Positions 26,678-39,285 of a stretch of DNA of 64,000 nucleotides are shown piece after piece. Both the position numbers and the translations under genes were made by a program. Every line of letters begins with the position of its first letter. The first letter of the stretch is position 1. Source of the DNA: Phlebiopsis flavidoalba (lineage: Eukaryota > Basidiomycota > Agaricomycetes > Polyporales > Phanerochaetaceae); the NCBI GenBank assembly GCA_035772785.1, contig JAOCPU010000003.1, positions 744,001 to 808,000 on the forward strand. Reading direction: 5' to 3'. The notes beneath the pieces were generated by a model. The model ran no database searches. It saw only the letters and a program-made list of their open reading frames with translations, and was not told the origin of the DNA.

Positions 26678-28084
26678 TACAAGTCAGCCAAAGCCTTGGT
26701 GGGACGTCAGATGACACCGTTTTTTTTTTTTTCGCGCGTGCAACATGCGGAGAGAAAGGACTGCGACAGTAAACTTCATGTATGCGCCCATAGTGACATT
26801 ACCACCATTCTTGACGATTCTTTTTTGTATCTAGTACCTAGTCGTTATCTGTTTCAATATGATTACATTCCATGATATATCGCCGTCGAGGAGATCAGTT
26901 GGTCGCCACACCTATCACACAGTTGCAAACAATATCGTCGGTACCGACGGTCAACGCTATCACGGCGCACAGGGAGGAAGATTGTGCCTTACCACCGCTA
27001 TCCAAATTTCGATCCGGTCCAAGCTGGTCCAAGAGGGTCCAAGCCACAGCTTAGCCCCCTCAACGGTGCCTGTGGATTAGCACCATCCACCAGGACGGCC
27101 GGTCCAGGCGGGTCCGCAAGTCTCGCACTTCTCGGAGCCGCAGTCTCACCGAGCACCAAGACGGCACCAAGCTGATTACTAAGAAAGGCACCAAGTCGTA
27201 GGTCTAACCGGAAACTCCTCATTTTCCATGCATATATCCATCTGTGTTCATATTTTAAAGTACGCGCGTTCTCAGCAAGTACTTGGTCATGAGGCCAGGG
27301 GCACCATTGACACTCCCCTAGCAATTAGTATTAATTGCACACCCCGCCATCTGTAGCTTAGTTAGCGGCGTTCACGCCAGAGACGGACAGTAAACCTGTC
27401 CTGACTAGACCATTTCTTCGACATGAATGCTTGAACGCTTATCGCCCCTGAAGCCGCCGACGATCGTCCATTCATCCAAGAGATACGACATATTCCCATG
27501 AAGATTGGCCACATCCATGCCAGCGCAGCACAATACGTCAACGCGGACGTACAAAACTCACGACCGTGGCCTATATCATACCGAGGATCTGCGAAAGGTT
27601 CCCACTCCGACTCCAAGACGAAGTCGACGCGCACGGAATGTTCCGAGCATACTGACATGGAAGGAAGGACGCAGGGTGGATTGAATGGATACGAGGCGGG
27701 AGTAGTTGCGACATGACGACATGGGTAGGGGAGCATGGAGGGGTCTGTGGCTTGGGAGGTACTACTGGAAAGCACGACCCCCGGTGTCTACAAAGTCCAA
27801 GGTGCAAGAGGACGTGTGTCGCCGGGACAGGATCACAAAGTCCAAAACATGATGGGGATAGGATGGGGAGGGATTTTCAAGACCAAGAGGATTAGCGATA
27901 AGTAATCAGTTGGATAAGTCGATTGAAGAAGAAAAAAGCAGTAGATATAATATGCGGCATGAAAGATAATCCTTGTACTAGTGAGGAGCGTCCGGGAATG
28001 CAACAAGTCTATGGCGCAACTAGCGGTCCAAAAGTTCGAGACAAGCGTCTGTTTGGGGAGGGGCGGGGGGGGGTGGGGCAGTGT
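26678..28084. other. Intergenic with short repeats
   Basis: About 1.4 kb between the pepsin-like gene and the PriA-like gene, whose 3' ends face each other. It begins with a T12 run (26721-26732), contains the GGTCCAAG cluster, and otherwise only chance open frames. No RNA gene was recognised. Confidence 0.4.
27016..27044. repeat. Three GGTCCAAG direct repeats
   Basis: GGTCCAAG occurs at 27016, 27026 and 27037, spaced 10-11 bp, followed 100-150 bp on by three GCACCAAG copies (about 27156-27196). No coding frame explains the periodicity. Could be protein-binding sites or decayed low-complexity DNA. Confidence 0.45.
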
Positions 28085-28719
28085 TCAGCGGATCTGGATG
28101 CACGACTTTCCGTCGAGCGATGGGGTGTAGCCTCGCGTGCACGAGTCCCACGCGGCACGCGCCGACGATGCAGGACACCGCCTGTGCGCCCTTGATGGGC
28201 GGTGCAATCGTACCTGTGGGCGAGACGACGTCGGTCAGCGGCGATACACGCAGGGCAGGCGGGCGGGCGGGGGCCACAGCAAAAAGTAAAACAAAACACT
28301 CACTTGGCGTCCACAGCGCATCGCATGGCCGCCGCCACGACATTGAGAGGTCCTCCTGCGGTAACGCTCCACACACTCGAAGCCCTCCTTGATCCACACT
28401 CCAGCAGCGTCGAGGGGGCGCGGACTGCGAGTCGATGGGGCACGCGCGCATCGGCGTAGCGGGCACAGGGGGCGCGAGAGGGCCTCCTCCGGCGTCAGTG
28501 GCGTCTGCCTGATGGGGCGAGCGTTTGGCGAGAGGGCTTCGCGCGCCGAGGGGGCCGGGCGCGCGCGGGCGGCGAGTGAGGGCCGTCGGGGGCGCGGGCC
28601 TCGAGGGGGGCGGGTCCGTCGCGTGCGGCGAGGGTGGCCTCGCTGCTGGGGAGTGCGACTATCGGGGAGACGGCCGCGAGCACGAGGAGAGAAAGAGCGT
28701 GGAGAGTCGCAGAACGCAT
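28085..28719 (-). CDS. PriA-like cysteine-rich secreted protein
   Basis: Member of the family around the Lentinula PriA protein, abundant secreted proteins linked to fruiting-body initiation, molecular role unknown. ATG at 28719 gives MRSATLHALSLLVLAAVSPI followed by VALPSS, a clear signal peptide, then a low-complexity Ala/Pro/Arg linker. The cysteine domain reads CPIDSQSAPSTLLECVDI, FESCGG, GGPLNVVAAAMRCAVDA, an intron (about 28300-28215), then AVSCIVGACRVGSC, TRGYTPSLDGKSCIQIR and stop at 28085. The CPID...ECVD...SCGG...C.VG.CRV.SC..GY..S.DGKSC spacing is the PriA signature. About 170 residues. Frame changes at about 28370 and 28500 match one-base indels in G/C runs. Confidence 0.8.
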
Positions 28720-31374
28720 CGTGGTGTGCTAAGTGGTGGGACGGGGAGGAGCAGACACGCACAGAGGACCTCCTAGATGGAAGAAGGGGTGAAAGAGGGA
28801 AGAGGAGGATGGCCACTGGGCTGAAAAAGAGTCTGCTTGGTCGGCGCTGACAGGAAAGGGTTCGATTTCTCGGAGCGGGAAACGATTGTGAACGATGAGG
28901 GTGCTGATGGCACGGCTTGATGGCCTACACGTTCCAGCACGTTCTTTTTCCTGTCTAAAAAATCCGCCGACTTAGAGTAAACCACCAGGGGGATATGAGC
29001 TAACCACCACAAATCTCATCTCCAGATTTATGATCGTTCATCGCCGCCCTCTTGGGTTGGTGCTGTGCCGGCCCTGCCAGGGCGTTTGTGTCCCGTGGTC
29101 AATGCGACCGTTTCCTGTCATTGCTGGTTGTACCTTCTAGCACTGTAGGTCTGTTAATCATCGGACAAGGCTCTAGGGAGCACAGAACAACAGTTCAAGG
29201 CAGATCGTCACGGTGGTTGCGGTTGAAGTCGACGGGGCGCCTAACCTGCGTCCCACCCTCGAATCGCTTGGCGTCAGGCCAACAATGGCCGCTCGTTGTT
29301 TGTTGCAAACACGGGCCCTAGATAACAAGGCAAGTCCTTTGTGCGACACAATTGCACGGCTGTCGGGGATTTGCACTGTGGCTCGCAACGCTGCGCACAC
29401 GGACGTCGTCGCGGCTACGCTCGGACACTTTCTGCAAAATTAAAAGTAACGTACAACGCACTCCACGCAACAATCGCGACCGTTGTGCAGATGCAGCCTA
29501 AGCCACGTTTGTGGCGGAAGGGAAGATGTCCCCGACTAAAACACCGATCTTCACGCGGCCGCCTCGCCATCTCGCCAGCCGGCGTCCCGCGCAGCTGCGG
29601 TGTGTGCGCCAAGTCGACGCCATCTCGGGTGCTGTGTGCGAGCCCAGCGAGCGCGACAACCGTGGGCTCACATTGCGTTCGCAGCACGCACAGACTGCGA
29701 CAGCCTTTGCGCCCGCCGTTTACGCCAACGCGCACCGGGCGTGCAGACCTGAGCGCACCAATACGCATCAGCCTGGCCGACAGCGGCGCACGCCGGGGGG
29801 AACAGCTCTCGGGCTTCCTGCAATAGAAGGAAAACGCGCGTCCTCGCGTAGAGTTTCACAACGTCGCATCGGACTGCAAGACACGACATCGACATCGCGT
29901 CTGTGCATTCTTCTTCCAGCTGGAATGCACCGCTGCGTCCTGATTTGGACGGAAATGTAAAACGATGGGGTGCGACGGCGCATGCGGTCGGTTCTGTGCA
30001 CTAAATTTTTTGCGCGATCATGTGCGAGACGGCCCGCCTGGCCCTGGGAAAAGGAGCGTCCCTAGCCCCGTCCTGCATTTCGGATGACCTCAGTGGCATA
30101 TACAGAAGTGGGGGATACTAGATGCACGTGCCCGAGCGACGAAGAGTCTAGATGACAGGCCTAGGGATGGAAGCAGTTTCCTGGGTACTCGTGTGTCTTC
30201 TTTGTAAGACGGCAAGCTCTACTTTGAACATGAAGATGTATACTACACCTAGCAACACGTGCATAATATGGAGCCACTCGAGTAGCTCATTATCAGGATG
30301 CCTCTTAACCATAGAGGGGGTCCAGTTATATATGAAGAAACGACCATCCACCTTGATATTACACTCCATGGAGCGGATTTCACGCAAACTCGTGACAGTA
30401 GGTAGGAATTTGATCACCAAAAATCTCTGTGTCTTCACGAATGCGCAGAATACAACGGCCCCCCCCCCCCCCCCCGAGTGCGCCCCACGGCTTCGCGCTT
30501 AGTAAGCTGGAACGCAAGACAGAAGCCGTCATCGACGATGTCAGCCCAGGAAGATGTGAGACTTACCTCAATTGCGCCCAGTTGAAAATTACACACTCCA
30601 GACACTAAATTATTGTAATCCACACCTCAAACATTAAATCTCTACTTCATCCACATCACAGCCCGTGTCTTTATCTTGACGCGACGTATTATTCGTATTG
30701 TGATTGAGATAAAATGAGGGCGAGAATAACATCAGCGTCGGTAAAAACGTACTATTGACTGATCGAATAATGGCTGCTTGCTGTGGCCAGTTGTTCACCT
30801 TTTCGCCGAGTCCGATAGAACAGGACGTCGGGCACTTAAATGACTGCTCTCTCTGAGCATGTGTTGCCTTGGATATGAGTGGGATGATGGGAAGTCTACT
30901 GAACGTGACCAAGGTAAATAATTTCTGACGGGAATGAGATTTACTGTAGCTGGAAGAGAAAACTCGTATGAGTGTACCCATTGGATTAGAGATATGCGAT
31001 ATGAAAGTTAGCCCATGACCGCCCAAGGAACGTACGACGAGCAAGCAGAGGGAGAGACGGCGTCGCTGGGGGGTTCAGAGTATGACGATCGTGGGGAAAA
31101 CGTAAAACTGTGACAAAAATCATTGAAAGAATCAAAAAACACGCAGTGAAATTCGAGTGGCGTTGATACTTACAGAATTACCAATGTATGTCTCACTATC
31201 TACCAATTTCATCCTGCAGCAAAACTTCTTGGTTGGGAGCTATAGACAAGATGACTTTGAAATCCTCAAGCGCTTGCAAGCGCTTGCTCTGGGCGTTTGT
31301 TCCCGACGTCCCCGACGCGTCGGTGAGAAGCGCTCAACAGTCTGTCTTTTGACCGTCACTCCACCGTCAGCAAG
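28720..31374. other. Intergenic or unresolved 2.65 kb
   Basis: No family text on either strand. Contains a run of 17 C at 30459-30475, which separates AT-rich DNA on both sides, and GC-rich chance frames at 29200-29960. Minus frames at 30148-30438 and 30634-31044 are open but read as random. The right end should hold the uL10m promoter. Confidence 0.35.
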
Positions 31375-32365
31375 ATGTTGTCTTCGTTGGCACGACGACC
31401 GCTGCGCGCAAACATGTCCTTCGCTGCCCAGTAGCTCACGCGCACCGGGCCCATCATCATTGCCAAGCGCACCGCAGTGTGCATCACACCCCCAAAAGTC
31501 TGGCGACCCATGCCTCGTATTTACTCGGAGCGCAAGCGGTACAAGGTCAACGAGAGTACACCCGCCTCCTCGACGACTGGACTGCGCGAAGCACCCTATC
31601 ATCTTCTTCAGACCACAACGATCTTTGAAGTCAAGAGCGGCTCCAGCTCCGCAAGGACATCGCCGCGACCGCCCTGCGCCCATGTCCCCAAACCAACGCC
31701 GCCGCCCGGCGCACCGACACCCGACGCAGCAGCGGAGACACCCGCGCCGCCTGCGCTCCCTGAATTCCGCATCATCAACTCGAGCTACCTCGGTTCGTCG
31801 CGCTGCGCAACTACACGAAGCTCGACGCGGCGGGCGGCACGCGCGGACATCGCGGACATGCTGAAGCTCGAGTGGCGGGCTCGCGGTGCTCATCTTCCCG
31901 GAGCTCAAACCCGCCGCAGCTCGCCGCCATCCTCAAAGATCCTCGCGAGGCACGGTGCCCGCTGCGCGCTGCAAAACCGCGTACGCAGGCCGAGATCGAC
32001 GCGGAGGCCAAGGAAACGCGAGTCGCTCTTCGTGCCCGGGGCCGGAGGACCAAGACAGATGCCCAGAGCCGACGCCCATCCCCGAGCTCAAGGTCGTGGG
32101 CTCTATCATTGTTTCTGAGGGCCCCCCCCACGGCCGCTCCCTCGCCTGGCGGAACAGCCGTGGCGAATGTCGCGCAGCTGCGACGCCTGGACGGCTGCTG
32201 AGGGCGCAGATTGTTGGGTTGTTGAGCGCTGCCGGGTTGTCGCAGCTCGCGATGCTGCTCACACGAGGCGGGTGGAGCGAAATTGGCGAGGACGTTGGAG
32301 GGTCTGAAGAAGAGCTGGAGGAGGGGCAGTCGGACTCTGCGACACACACCATCATAGGAGCTTAG
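31375..32365 (+). CDS. Mitochondrial large-subunit ribosomal protein uL10m
   Basis: Stalk-base protein of the mitochondrial ribosome (54S uL10m, MRPL10/MRPL11 in yeast naming). ATG at 31375 gives MLSSLARRPLRANMSFAAQ, a basic targeting sequence, then IYSERKRY near 31515, LRKDIAATAL near 31650, FRIINSSYLG and ALRNYTKLDAAGG (31770-31830), IADMLKLEW, LAAILKDPREA (31920), QAEIDAEAKETR (31992), PELKVVG-like text (32080), LRAQIVGLLSAAG (32198) and a final EGLKKS-LEEGQSD helix, with a stop at 32363-32365. The order fits fungal uL10m, about 290 residues, and no intron is needed. At least six frame changes, all consistent with one-base indels in a GC-rich gene. An antisense open frame at 31240-31908 is a shadow. 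Confidence 0.75.
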
Positions 32366-32849
32366 CGAGAGCTCTACGCTGAACGCTCCAAGGTACCTGC
32401 TTCCAGTCCCATTCATACTACAGCTCTGGGGCAAGTGTTGTTGCGCAGGGCTATCAGGCAACACAGTAAGGGGGATGTGAGACGAATAAACGAATGAATT
32501 TCTGGGGAATATGCGGAGGGCTATTTAAGTACATGCGGAAAACCAGTGTATGTAAGAGAGGTTTATGTAAGTAGCATTGTGGCCCCCAACAGAAATAGGA
32601 AGAATATTAGAGGAGAAAAACATAAGAGAAAGACTATGCTCTTTAGAGTAGTCTGTACCCTGCCTGGTACAGCCTACCACTTACCTAGTGTCTGTGCCGA
32701 AGGACTCTCTCGCACAGACCAATCGGCACATGCGCTCAGCCGTCCGCGGCGCCTAATACTACTAAACAGGACAAGTCACGCATGTTTTCTCTTCTACGAG
32801 TCGTACGCGCATGGTACAACGGTTTTTAGTGAGTTATAATGTCTACATT

Positions 32850-34139
32850 AGTCCGTACTAGTAAGTCCGGTTGTGAAACGGTAATGGTGGCAACAGCGCA
32901 GCTCAGACCTGCTGGGTAGACGCGAGGATGCCGGATCCCTACAGTATATTTCTTTGTCTAGTGAGTGGATCAGACACTGCCTCGGCTCATGATTCTGTGT
33001 CTCGCCATGTCTTTGCCTTCGCCCATCTTCCACGCAGCGTCGCCGTCCACTGAGTGAATGTTGCCCTTTACGAGACTAGTGTCGCCCGCGATGGCCGCAA
33101 TTGTAGCGCAGCGGCGTCCGCCCGTGCCAGGTTGGACTCCGCGGGATGGATGAAGATGCTTGTGGGTTTTGACTTGGACCGAGGCCGCTTAGCGTGGGTG
33201 CTCTGCTGGCTGCTACTAGCGTCGCCGGACTGAGAGTGGGTTCCGGAGGAGGAGTGGGGGTCGTTGGCTAATGAGAATGGAAGATGAAGATGAAGCGTGG
33301 GAGTAGGTGTAACGAGAGGAGGGGGTTTCGGATATAAGTGTTGTACGGGTGCAGGGCAAGCGAGGATTCGTACGAGGTAGGCGATGAGAGCAGCGGTTCC
33401 TTCGACGGTCTCAACGCTGCACACCGAGCAAGGTCAACCCCTCGCCAAGAGTAACACTTGGAATATTACGCACTCGGTGGCCTAGAGTTTTCGCCATCAT
33501 GGCTATCGAGATATTCAATGACAAACTGACCGATGGTTAAAGAGGTAACCTGGTCAGTGGATGAGTAACGTCTCGCGGTGAAGATGCACACTGCGTCCGT
33601 CACAAAGATCAAGCTGAACCACACGTATGAGAACTACGTCATCTTGTGCTTTCATATTATGGACTCACCCGAGACTTGAAGGTCATAGCGACAAGCATGT
33701 ACAGCCTAGTAGGATAGGAGACAGGAAATGTCAACGTGCTCTAACTCAAAAATGGCATCATAAAGACGCAACAATCTGTCAAGAGTGACAACCCAGTACA
33801 AGAAAGAACCTTCCACATGAGCCCGCGGTTGAGTCGGGAACGACGCGTCCATTGAAAAAGGGTTCGTCCAGTTCTTGTGCTTTATCGCGTTACGTGAGGG
33901 GCCCACTGGCCGTGGAAAAAACAGCGTTAAATGAAAACAGACTAATGACGATGGACCGCTTGGTTTTGCGCACCTTTCAATCAGAAACAGCGCGTATACG
34001 TAGTAAACAGGGATGACGACAAGGAATATGCCAAGCGGAACTCACGGCGCAGGAGACGGGAAGGGATAACGTTGCTCTCCGAAGGGGTCCCCCCCCCGAA
34101 TGGTGGAGGTGGTTCTGTCCATCCGTTATAATCTGGCAT
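32850..34139 (-). CDS. Putative multi-pass membrane protein
   Basis: Not identified. A possible start at 34139 reads MPDYNGWTEPPPPFGG, a proline-rich head ending in a run of nine C on the plus strand (frame uncertain there). Next come LGIFLVVIPVYYVYALFLIE (a membrane span, about 34030-33975), NWTNPFSMDASF, RAHVEGSFLYWVVTLDRLLR (33815-33755) and ETVEGTAALIAYLVRIL (33410-33360). The C-terminal half is Ser/Pro-rich (HSQSGDASSSQQSTHAKRPR) and then basic. Introns are likely at about 33905, 33700 and 33430. Topology is inferred only from the hydrophobic stretches; it might be a transporter or lipid enzyme. Confidence 0.4.
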
Positions 34140-37100
34140 GTTTTGGCACGTGCGCTAGCAGATACGTGTTTTCAGAATTTAATGAATGAGGGGCGGGGTT
34201 AGACAGTCGTGTGTGCAAGGCCCGGTGTGCTGCGCACTCCGGACAGCCTTTGGCAAAAATCGGAATTTGTGGGTAGCAACGCGGGAAAGCGGTCGGTCTC
34301 GAGTCGTGATCAGGATGTCTCCCAAGTTGTTAAATATAGCACACAGTAGAGGGCGTTCGCGAGAATACAAGATACGGTTGGTTTGGAGAGCAGCGACGAC
34401 ACAAACAGAAGTAAACGAATGAGTGGTTGAAACGAAAGGCGAGAACGAGAGCGTGACGATGGGAGAGAAGAAAGAGCAAAGTCGTATCAGAGGTAAAAGC
34501 TAGAGTTTTCGCGTCGTATATAGCCGGATCGCGAGAGAAGTGGATAAGATCACAGGCGAAACAAAATGGGAAATGACAGCATACAGAATGCTAGCGTACA
34601 GTTTCCAGCGCTGGGTGGGGTATCTATCAGTAATACGGTGGTGTAGTGGCGATGCAAAAAATACAACCCTAATTTCTGTGAAACAATCTGGCCACAAATG
34701 AGGGTTGGTCGGTACAGTAATGTGTTTCGACAAAAACCTTCCCTCACAACCTCGTGAGGTGTGGGCGTTTTTGAAGCGGTAACGTGGTTTGTTACGAGAC
34801 CTCCCAGCTCCGCTTTCATCCTCCCTCCTCCACTCACATCCGTCGTGATATTCGCACCATCTGTTACAGCAACTAACCCAGAAGTTGAGTGGACGAGACG
34901 ACGATCGGATGTATCATCTTTGCTTACGAGTGCGCACCGCCTTGTCAATCCAGCCTCGACACCAACTGGCCGGCGTTTCCCGTACCAGAGTTCCAACATA
35001 CTGGAAAGATAGGCATCTAGGCGGTCGTTGTCGATTAGTGAACTCCTTCGTACCCAGGATCACCGACCGCTGCCGTACATCTGCACCAAGCACTGTTCGG
35101 AATCCGCATCTGATTCTGAGTCTTGGTTGCTTGGAGGTGCAGGCCTGATAAGGAAGCTCGTTACTTGCTACACCCTTCGGCCGTGAATTTTCATCTTCTT
35201 GCACTCGAGTGCTGTTTGAAGGTGTAATATCATTTCCAACCATGTTCTCGGCCGATATTATTTGTGTACCTCGTTATCGGGACTCTTTCACATCATCGGG
35301 TACATGGGGGATCAGAGCCATCACTGAGCACGGTTTGTGAGACCCTGGTCGGAAGTGGAGTGAGGGTGTCGTAACGCTTTGCCGGGTCGAGTCGTGGCCT
35401 CGGCGCCTCAGGTTGTTGGCTGGCACCCATGTCCTTGTTCCAAGCTGGGCTGCAATAGCCGCAAGGAGATCTTCTCCTCGTCCGCAAGAAAAGGCGGGGC
35501 CAATCGGTTTTTCCGCGGATAAACAAAAAGCTTCTGGTGGAGTCTTACCTCTCGCCTTTCGCTTGCCCTTACCTTGTCTTCTCTTCGGTCTTTGGTGTTG
35601 GCCGAACCCTGGCTGTCCTCAGCGTGACTTGCGTACAACGATACACGACTTGAAGAGAGTCGTCGACAACCACCTCCGACGTGCAGCATTTCAAGCACGC
35701 GTCTCCACATCGCCTCGACGTCTGAAAAGACAGTTGACGCCTTCTAGACCCGTTTTGAACTTGAAACCTTTGTGGAAAATTGGGGCGGGTAGATGAGAGC
35801 CGTAGATGAGGACCAGAACGACCACAAACCCAGATGACGACGCAGAGTTTGACGAATCGTATAATCTCCAGAATAGAGCGATAGTTAACCTATGGTAGAT
35901 CATGAGTTGTAGTTGTGCAGGTTCTGTGTCGGCCCTCCGGCGGCATTATTCCGCTTTTCTACTCTTCGTATCAGATATGCGGAGACCGAACTGGGGATGT
36001 TTTTCTCCAGGCGAGGGTGGGAGGTCTTCGGGAAATGGACCAGAGCCTTGAGTGCTATGAGCCTTTGACGTGTTGTTAACCATTCTTGCGAGGGAGAGAG
36101 GCTGAAGAATGTTGTGATAGCGTGGCATTGTGAAAAATGGGGCCCCCCGGGGGAAAAAGCGAAAAAAAACACTACATGACGTGGCTTCTTAGTACCTCGA
36201 CTTCGAAGGCGATGGCTCGCGCACCGAGATTGTCTCGTTCGCGTTTTCGGTTCAGACCTGAAGGCGGAACTTGTGGAGCTCCTAACAGGGAACTGCCATG
36301 AGGGGTACACGTTGAATTTTCATCCTGAGTCGAGCAGTGTTTAGAAATTAGCTCCTGCTACCTGCACGCAGACCCGTGCAGAATACACCCCACAATGATA
36401 CCGAGGACAGGTTGTCCGTGCAGAACGCCAAAAACTCGGCATTTCTCGCTACGCGAAGGCTAATGTGGAGCATATTATGAACCAACCGTGCAAAAGATAT
36501 GGAATTACGCATCGACCTTCTAGCGTTGCTAGTGTTTGAGCGCACTCAATCATTTGTATGATTCTGTGGGGACCACTATCAGTCTTTGGTGCTAGCAAAC
36601 AGCGGGTCCTAAGACGAAACTCGCCGTAGACCCCATCTCCTCTTCTTCAGTAAACAACCCTCGACGATAACACTTTCTTTGGGTGGATCTCCCGTTCGAG
36701 AGCTTTGTGTATCCGCTTGGTGATTAATGAGACTTGGCCAAGTCGTTTTTATGGGGAGGGTATAAACATGAGCTACTCACCGAGCCTTCCTTCGAAAAAT
36801 GCCGTCTAGAACTTGAGCAGCTTCTTTGTCCACATGTATCACCTTCCCGGCAGGAGTAGTAATGGCCGCAGCAGGTCTATCTTTGATTTGTCCCTATTCC
36901 TCTTCCCAAGAGGCCGTTTACTTCCCATTGAAAACTTCGCACTCTAACCACGATACGCTGCGTTGTGGCTTCGGCGTTCGCCGCACTGGATGGCCAGCAC
37001 ATGAGCTCAACAATGCAGGCGAGCTCAAGTCTGTAACGGCCAACGTCTGCTTCCATCTTCTTGAAGCGATAGTAAGGCTTGCTGCCGTATAGGGTCGGGA

Positions 37101-37978
37101 AGACCTAGGAGGTGGTGGCCGCAGGGCGAGATGAATTTGATGTGAGGGGGGTGGTATGGCGGGTTATCAGGTGCCCTTCGGAAGACGTTTGTCCCGCAGA
37201 AGGAACATCAGTATGAGACTCTATCTCAATCTCGATGGCAGGACCACTTTGACAGGTGTTTCCGGGGGGGGAATGCAGTGCCCGCACGAGACGGCTTGGG
37301 CTCCCACCTCGGGTCTGTGGAAGGCAAGCTGATCGAAAGTGGCCAGCTCCTCCGCAGTAAGTAAACTCTGAGAGGTCATACTTGGAGTACTCGTCACTGT
37401 ACGTCGAGCAGGGGCTCGTTGGAAGGTAGGAATGAATAGGGTCGTTCGTCTTGAGCTATATATCTTTGGGTATTTTGCGAAGGAGGAAGATCTACGATGT
37501 AGGGCATGAAACTCGGGATCGAAGAGGAGACGTTAAATTCATCATATTTCGTCATTTGTAGGTTGACTAGGCTTGTTATTTGCATCCATGGAAAGTTTAC
37601 CACCGTGAGTCGCATGAGGCGAAGCATCCAGGTTAGGAAGAGGTTCGATGTGGTTCAGATCAGGGCTGATGGGCGTCTGAATCTCTCATGACGCGTTCGC
37701 GGCTGCGTTCTCGATGGCGTGAGAAAGTCAGGGTCTAACGCACGAGATGTGTGTGGGGTGCCGTTGCAAGAGCTTTGGGAACTCCGTTTATCATATAATA
37801 CGGTAATTTACGCATGATAATAATACCATCAGAAGGAGGTTACAAAGATCTGCTACACATCTTCCATCGCAAAGGGGATACAGCTTCGTACGTGTACAGT
37901 TTGTCGCGTTTCTAATTGCGCCTGTATGTTCATTTATTCTGGTACAGGACCAACGTTGGCGTGCTATAGGGACAAATA
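34140..37978. other. Unresolved region with fragments of one or more genes
   Basis: No gene could be assembled. Suggestive fragments on the minus strand: VNFPWMQITSLVNLQMTKYD (37590-37530, F-box/LRR-like flavour), ARLVHNMLHISLR and RNAEFLAFCTDNLSSVSL (36500-36400), and FVVVLVLIYGS (35830-35795, hydrophobic). On plus, 34761-35148 is a Ser/Pro-rich open frame. These show codon-like structure but no recognised family. GT...AG borders at several edges make a minus-strand multi-exon gene at 35.4-37.7 kb plausible. Confidence 0.3.
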
Positions 37979-39285
37979 TCAGACTTCCGCGATACAAATG
38001 TCGTGTTGGTGTATACCTTTCTTGCTGTCGAACCCATCAAGGCCGGACGCGACACGGGTGCCAGCCACGATAGAGCTCCAATCCAACGTTTCGAACACCG
38101 GTTGCCCACGAGCCTTCTTCGAGTCGTGTAGAGCACGTGCGGACAAGAGATGCTGATGCGCAGTATCCTGTACAATTTTCAAGGTCGGGTTGTGAGAAAT
38201 GTTGATAGGTCAACTTACCAGAGCCGGCATCTGGGGGGAATTTACTTCAGCAGCAAGCTTCCTAATGTGCGTCGAGTCCTTGATACCGCCGTCGATTGCA
38301 AAAACCTTTTGTTCCGTCGAACAGGTCATTTACCATCTTGTTGGCGTAAGCATCTAATCTGTGGCCAGGTCAATGCAAGAATGAAACACCAAGAATTGTC
38401 TTACATGGGCGCGGGCATTACGGTCTCTGGACAAGGGAGTGAACACTGTGAGGGCTGGATGCCGGATTTCTCTGCCAAAGTAAAGCCTTCCGCGAGGATC
38501 ATCAAGACTTCCCAAGATAAGGGAGTTGCCAATCAGCTTGAAAGTAGGAGCTGCATTCAAAGTTAACTTAAATCAATAATATATAGTCTTTACCAGCCTA
38601 CCACACCTTTCTCCAAGTTACCACCAAGATCGATGACCTTGCGGCCCATCGCGGGCACCATGAGGTGCGCGACTTCCTTCTTCGATCGGTATTCGCCTCC
38701 TGCCATGATGACGACGATAAGCTGGCCAGCTTCAGCCACAGGAGGTGCGCCAAATACGGGAGCCATGGACGAGGCGGGCATGAGTAATGCCAGAGATTAA
38801 CGTATCCAATTCGCCTAGATTGGAGTTGTGAGTACAAATCGGATTAAACGACCAGTTTGCTGACCTGCTAAAGTGGGGATAGACCGTGCTAGTCTCCAAC
38901 GAAGATCTTGAAGGCGTTTTTTTGTGCTCTGACTTTCCTATATCATGTAATCTCAATAACAGAAATCAGCACTGCAAAAATATCGACTACCTTCAAGGCA
39001 GCGGCAAACTGTTGGTACATAGACTTGACGACGTCGTCGTTCGCTAGGTTTGTGATGATGATATGAATCGCACTGAAGTGCAAGCTCCTCAGGCTTGTCC
39101 ACAATCTTGACGCTGTTTGGTCCGGTCTCCTTCGCGAGATTCTCAGCCTTCTCTCTGGAACGGTTCCAGACCAGTACAGGGTGCTGGATCATTGGACTGG
39201 CGACTTTGGTGATGAGGTTACGAGCCATGGGATATCCCATAGCACCGAGACCAGCAAATCCAAACACTAGCTCCTTGTACGGCGT
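37979..39285 (-). CDS. 3-hydroxyisobutyrate dehydrogenase-like NAD(P)-binding enzyme
   Basis: Member of the beta-hydroxyacid dehydrogenase family (6PGDH superfamily), which oxidises 3-hydroxy acids with NAD(P). The N-terminal Rossmann motif reads LVFGFAGLGAMGYPMARNL (about 39270-39215), then HPVLVWNRSREKAENLAKE, a VDKPEELALQCD stretch, an intron-split DAPVFGAPPVAEAG-type substrate motif (here AGAPPVAEAGQLIVVIMAGG at about 38750-38695), VIDLGGNLEKG, FKLIGNSLILGSL (the catalytic-lysine segment GNxxxxG region, about 38545-38510), and a C-terminal HLLSARALHDSKKARG followed by FETLDWSSIVAGTRVASGL. Introns of 50-60 bp separate the blocks. The start codon is not clear: the frame opens upstream of 39270 without a good ATG. 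Valine catabolism is the usual role, but fungal paralogues act on other substrates. Confidence 0.8.

Noticed and set aside
28235..28816. Arg/Pro-rich minus frame extending the PriA-like gene upstream
   Set aside because: It starts before the signal peptide in another frame and reads as low-complexity; the MRSATLHA start is far better.
30459..30475. C17 run as a contig join or CRISPR-like element
   Set aside because: A single homopolymer without repeats or spacers; similar runs occur elsewhere in the window.
31240..31908. Long minus-strand open frame antisense to uL10m
   Set aside because: Arg/Cys-rich translation of GC-rich coding DNA; the plus strand carries the uL10m text.
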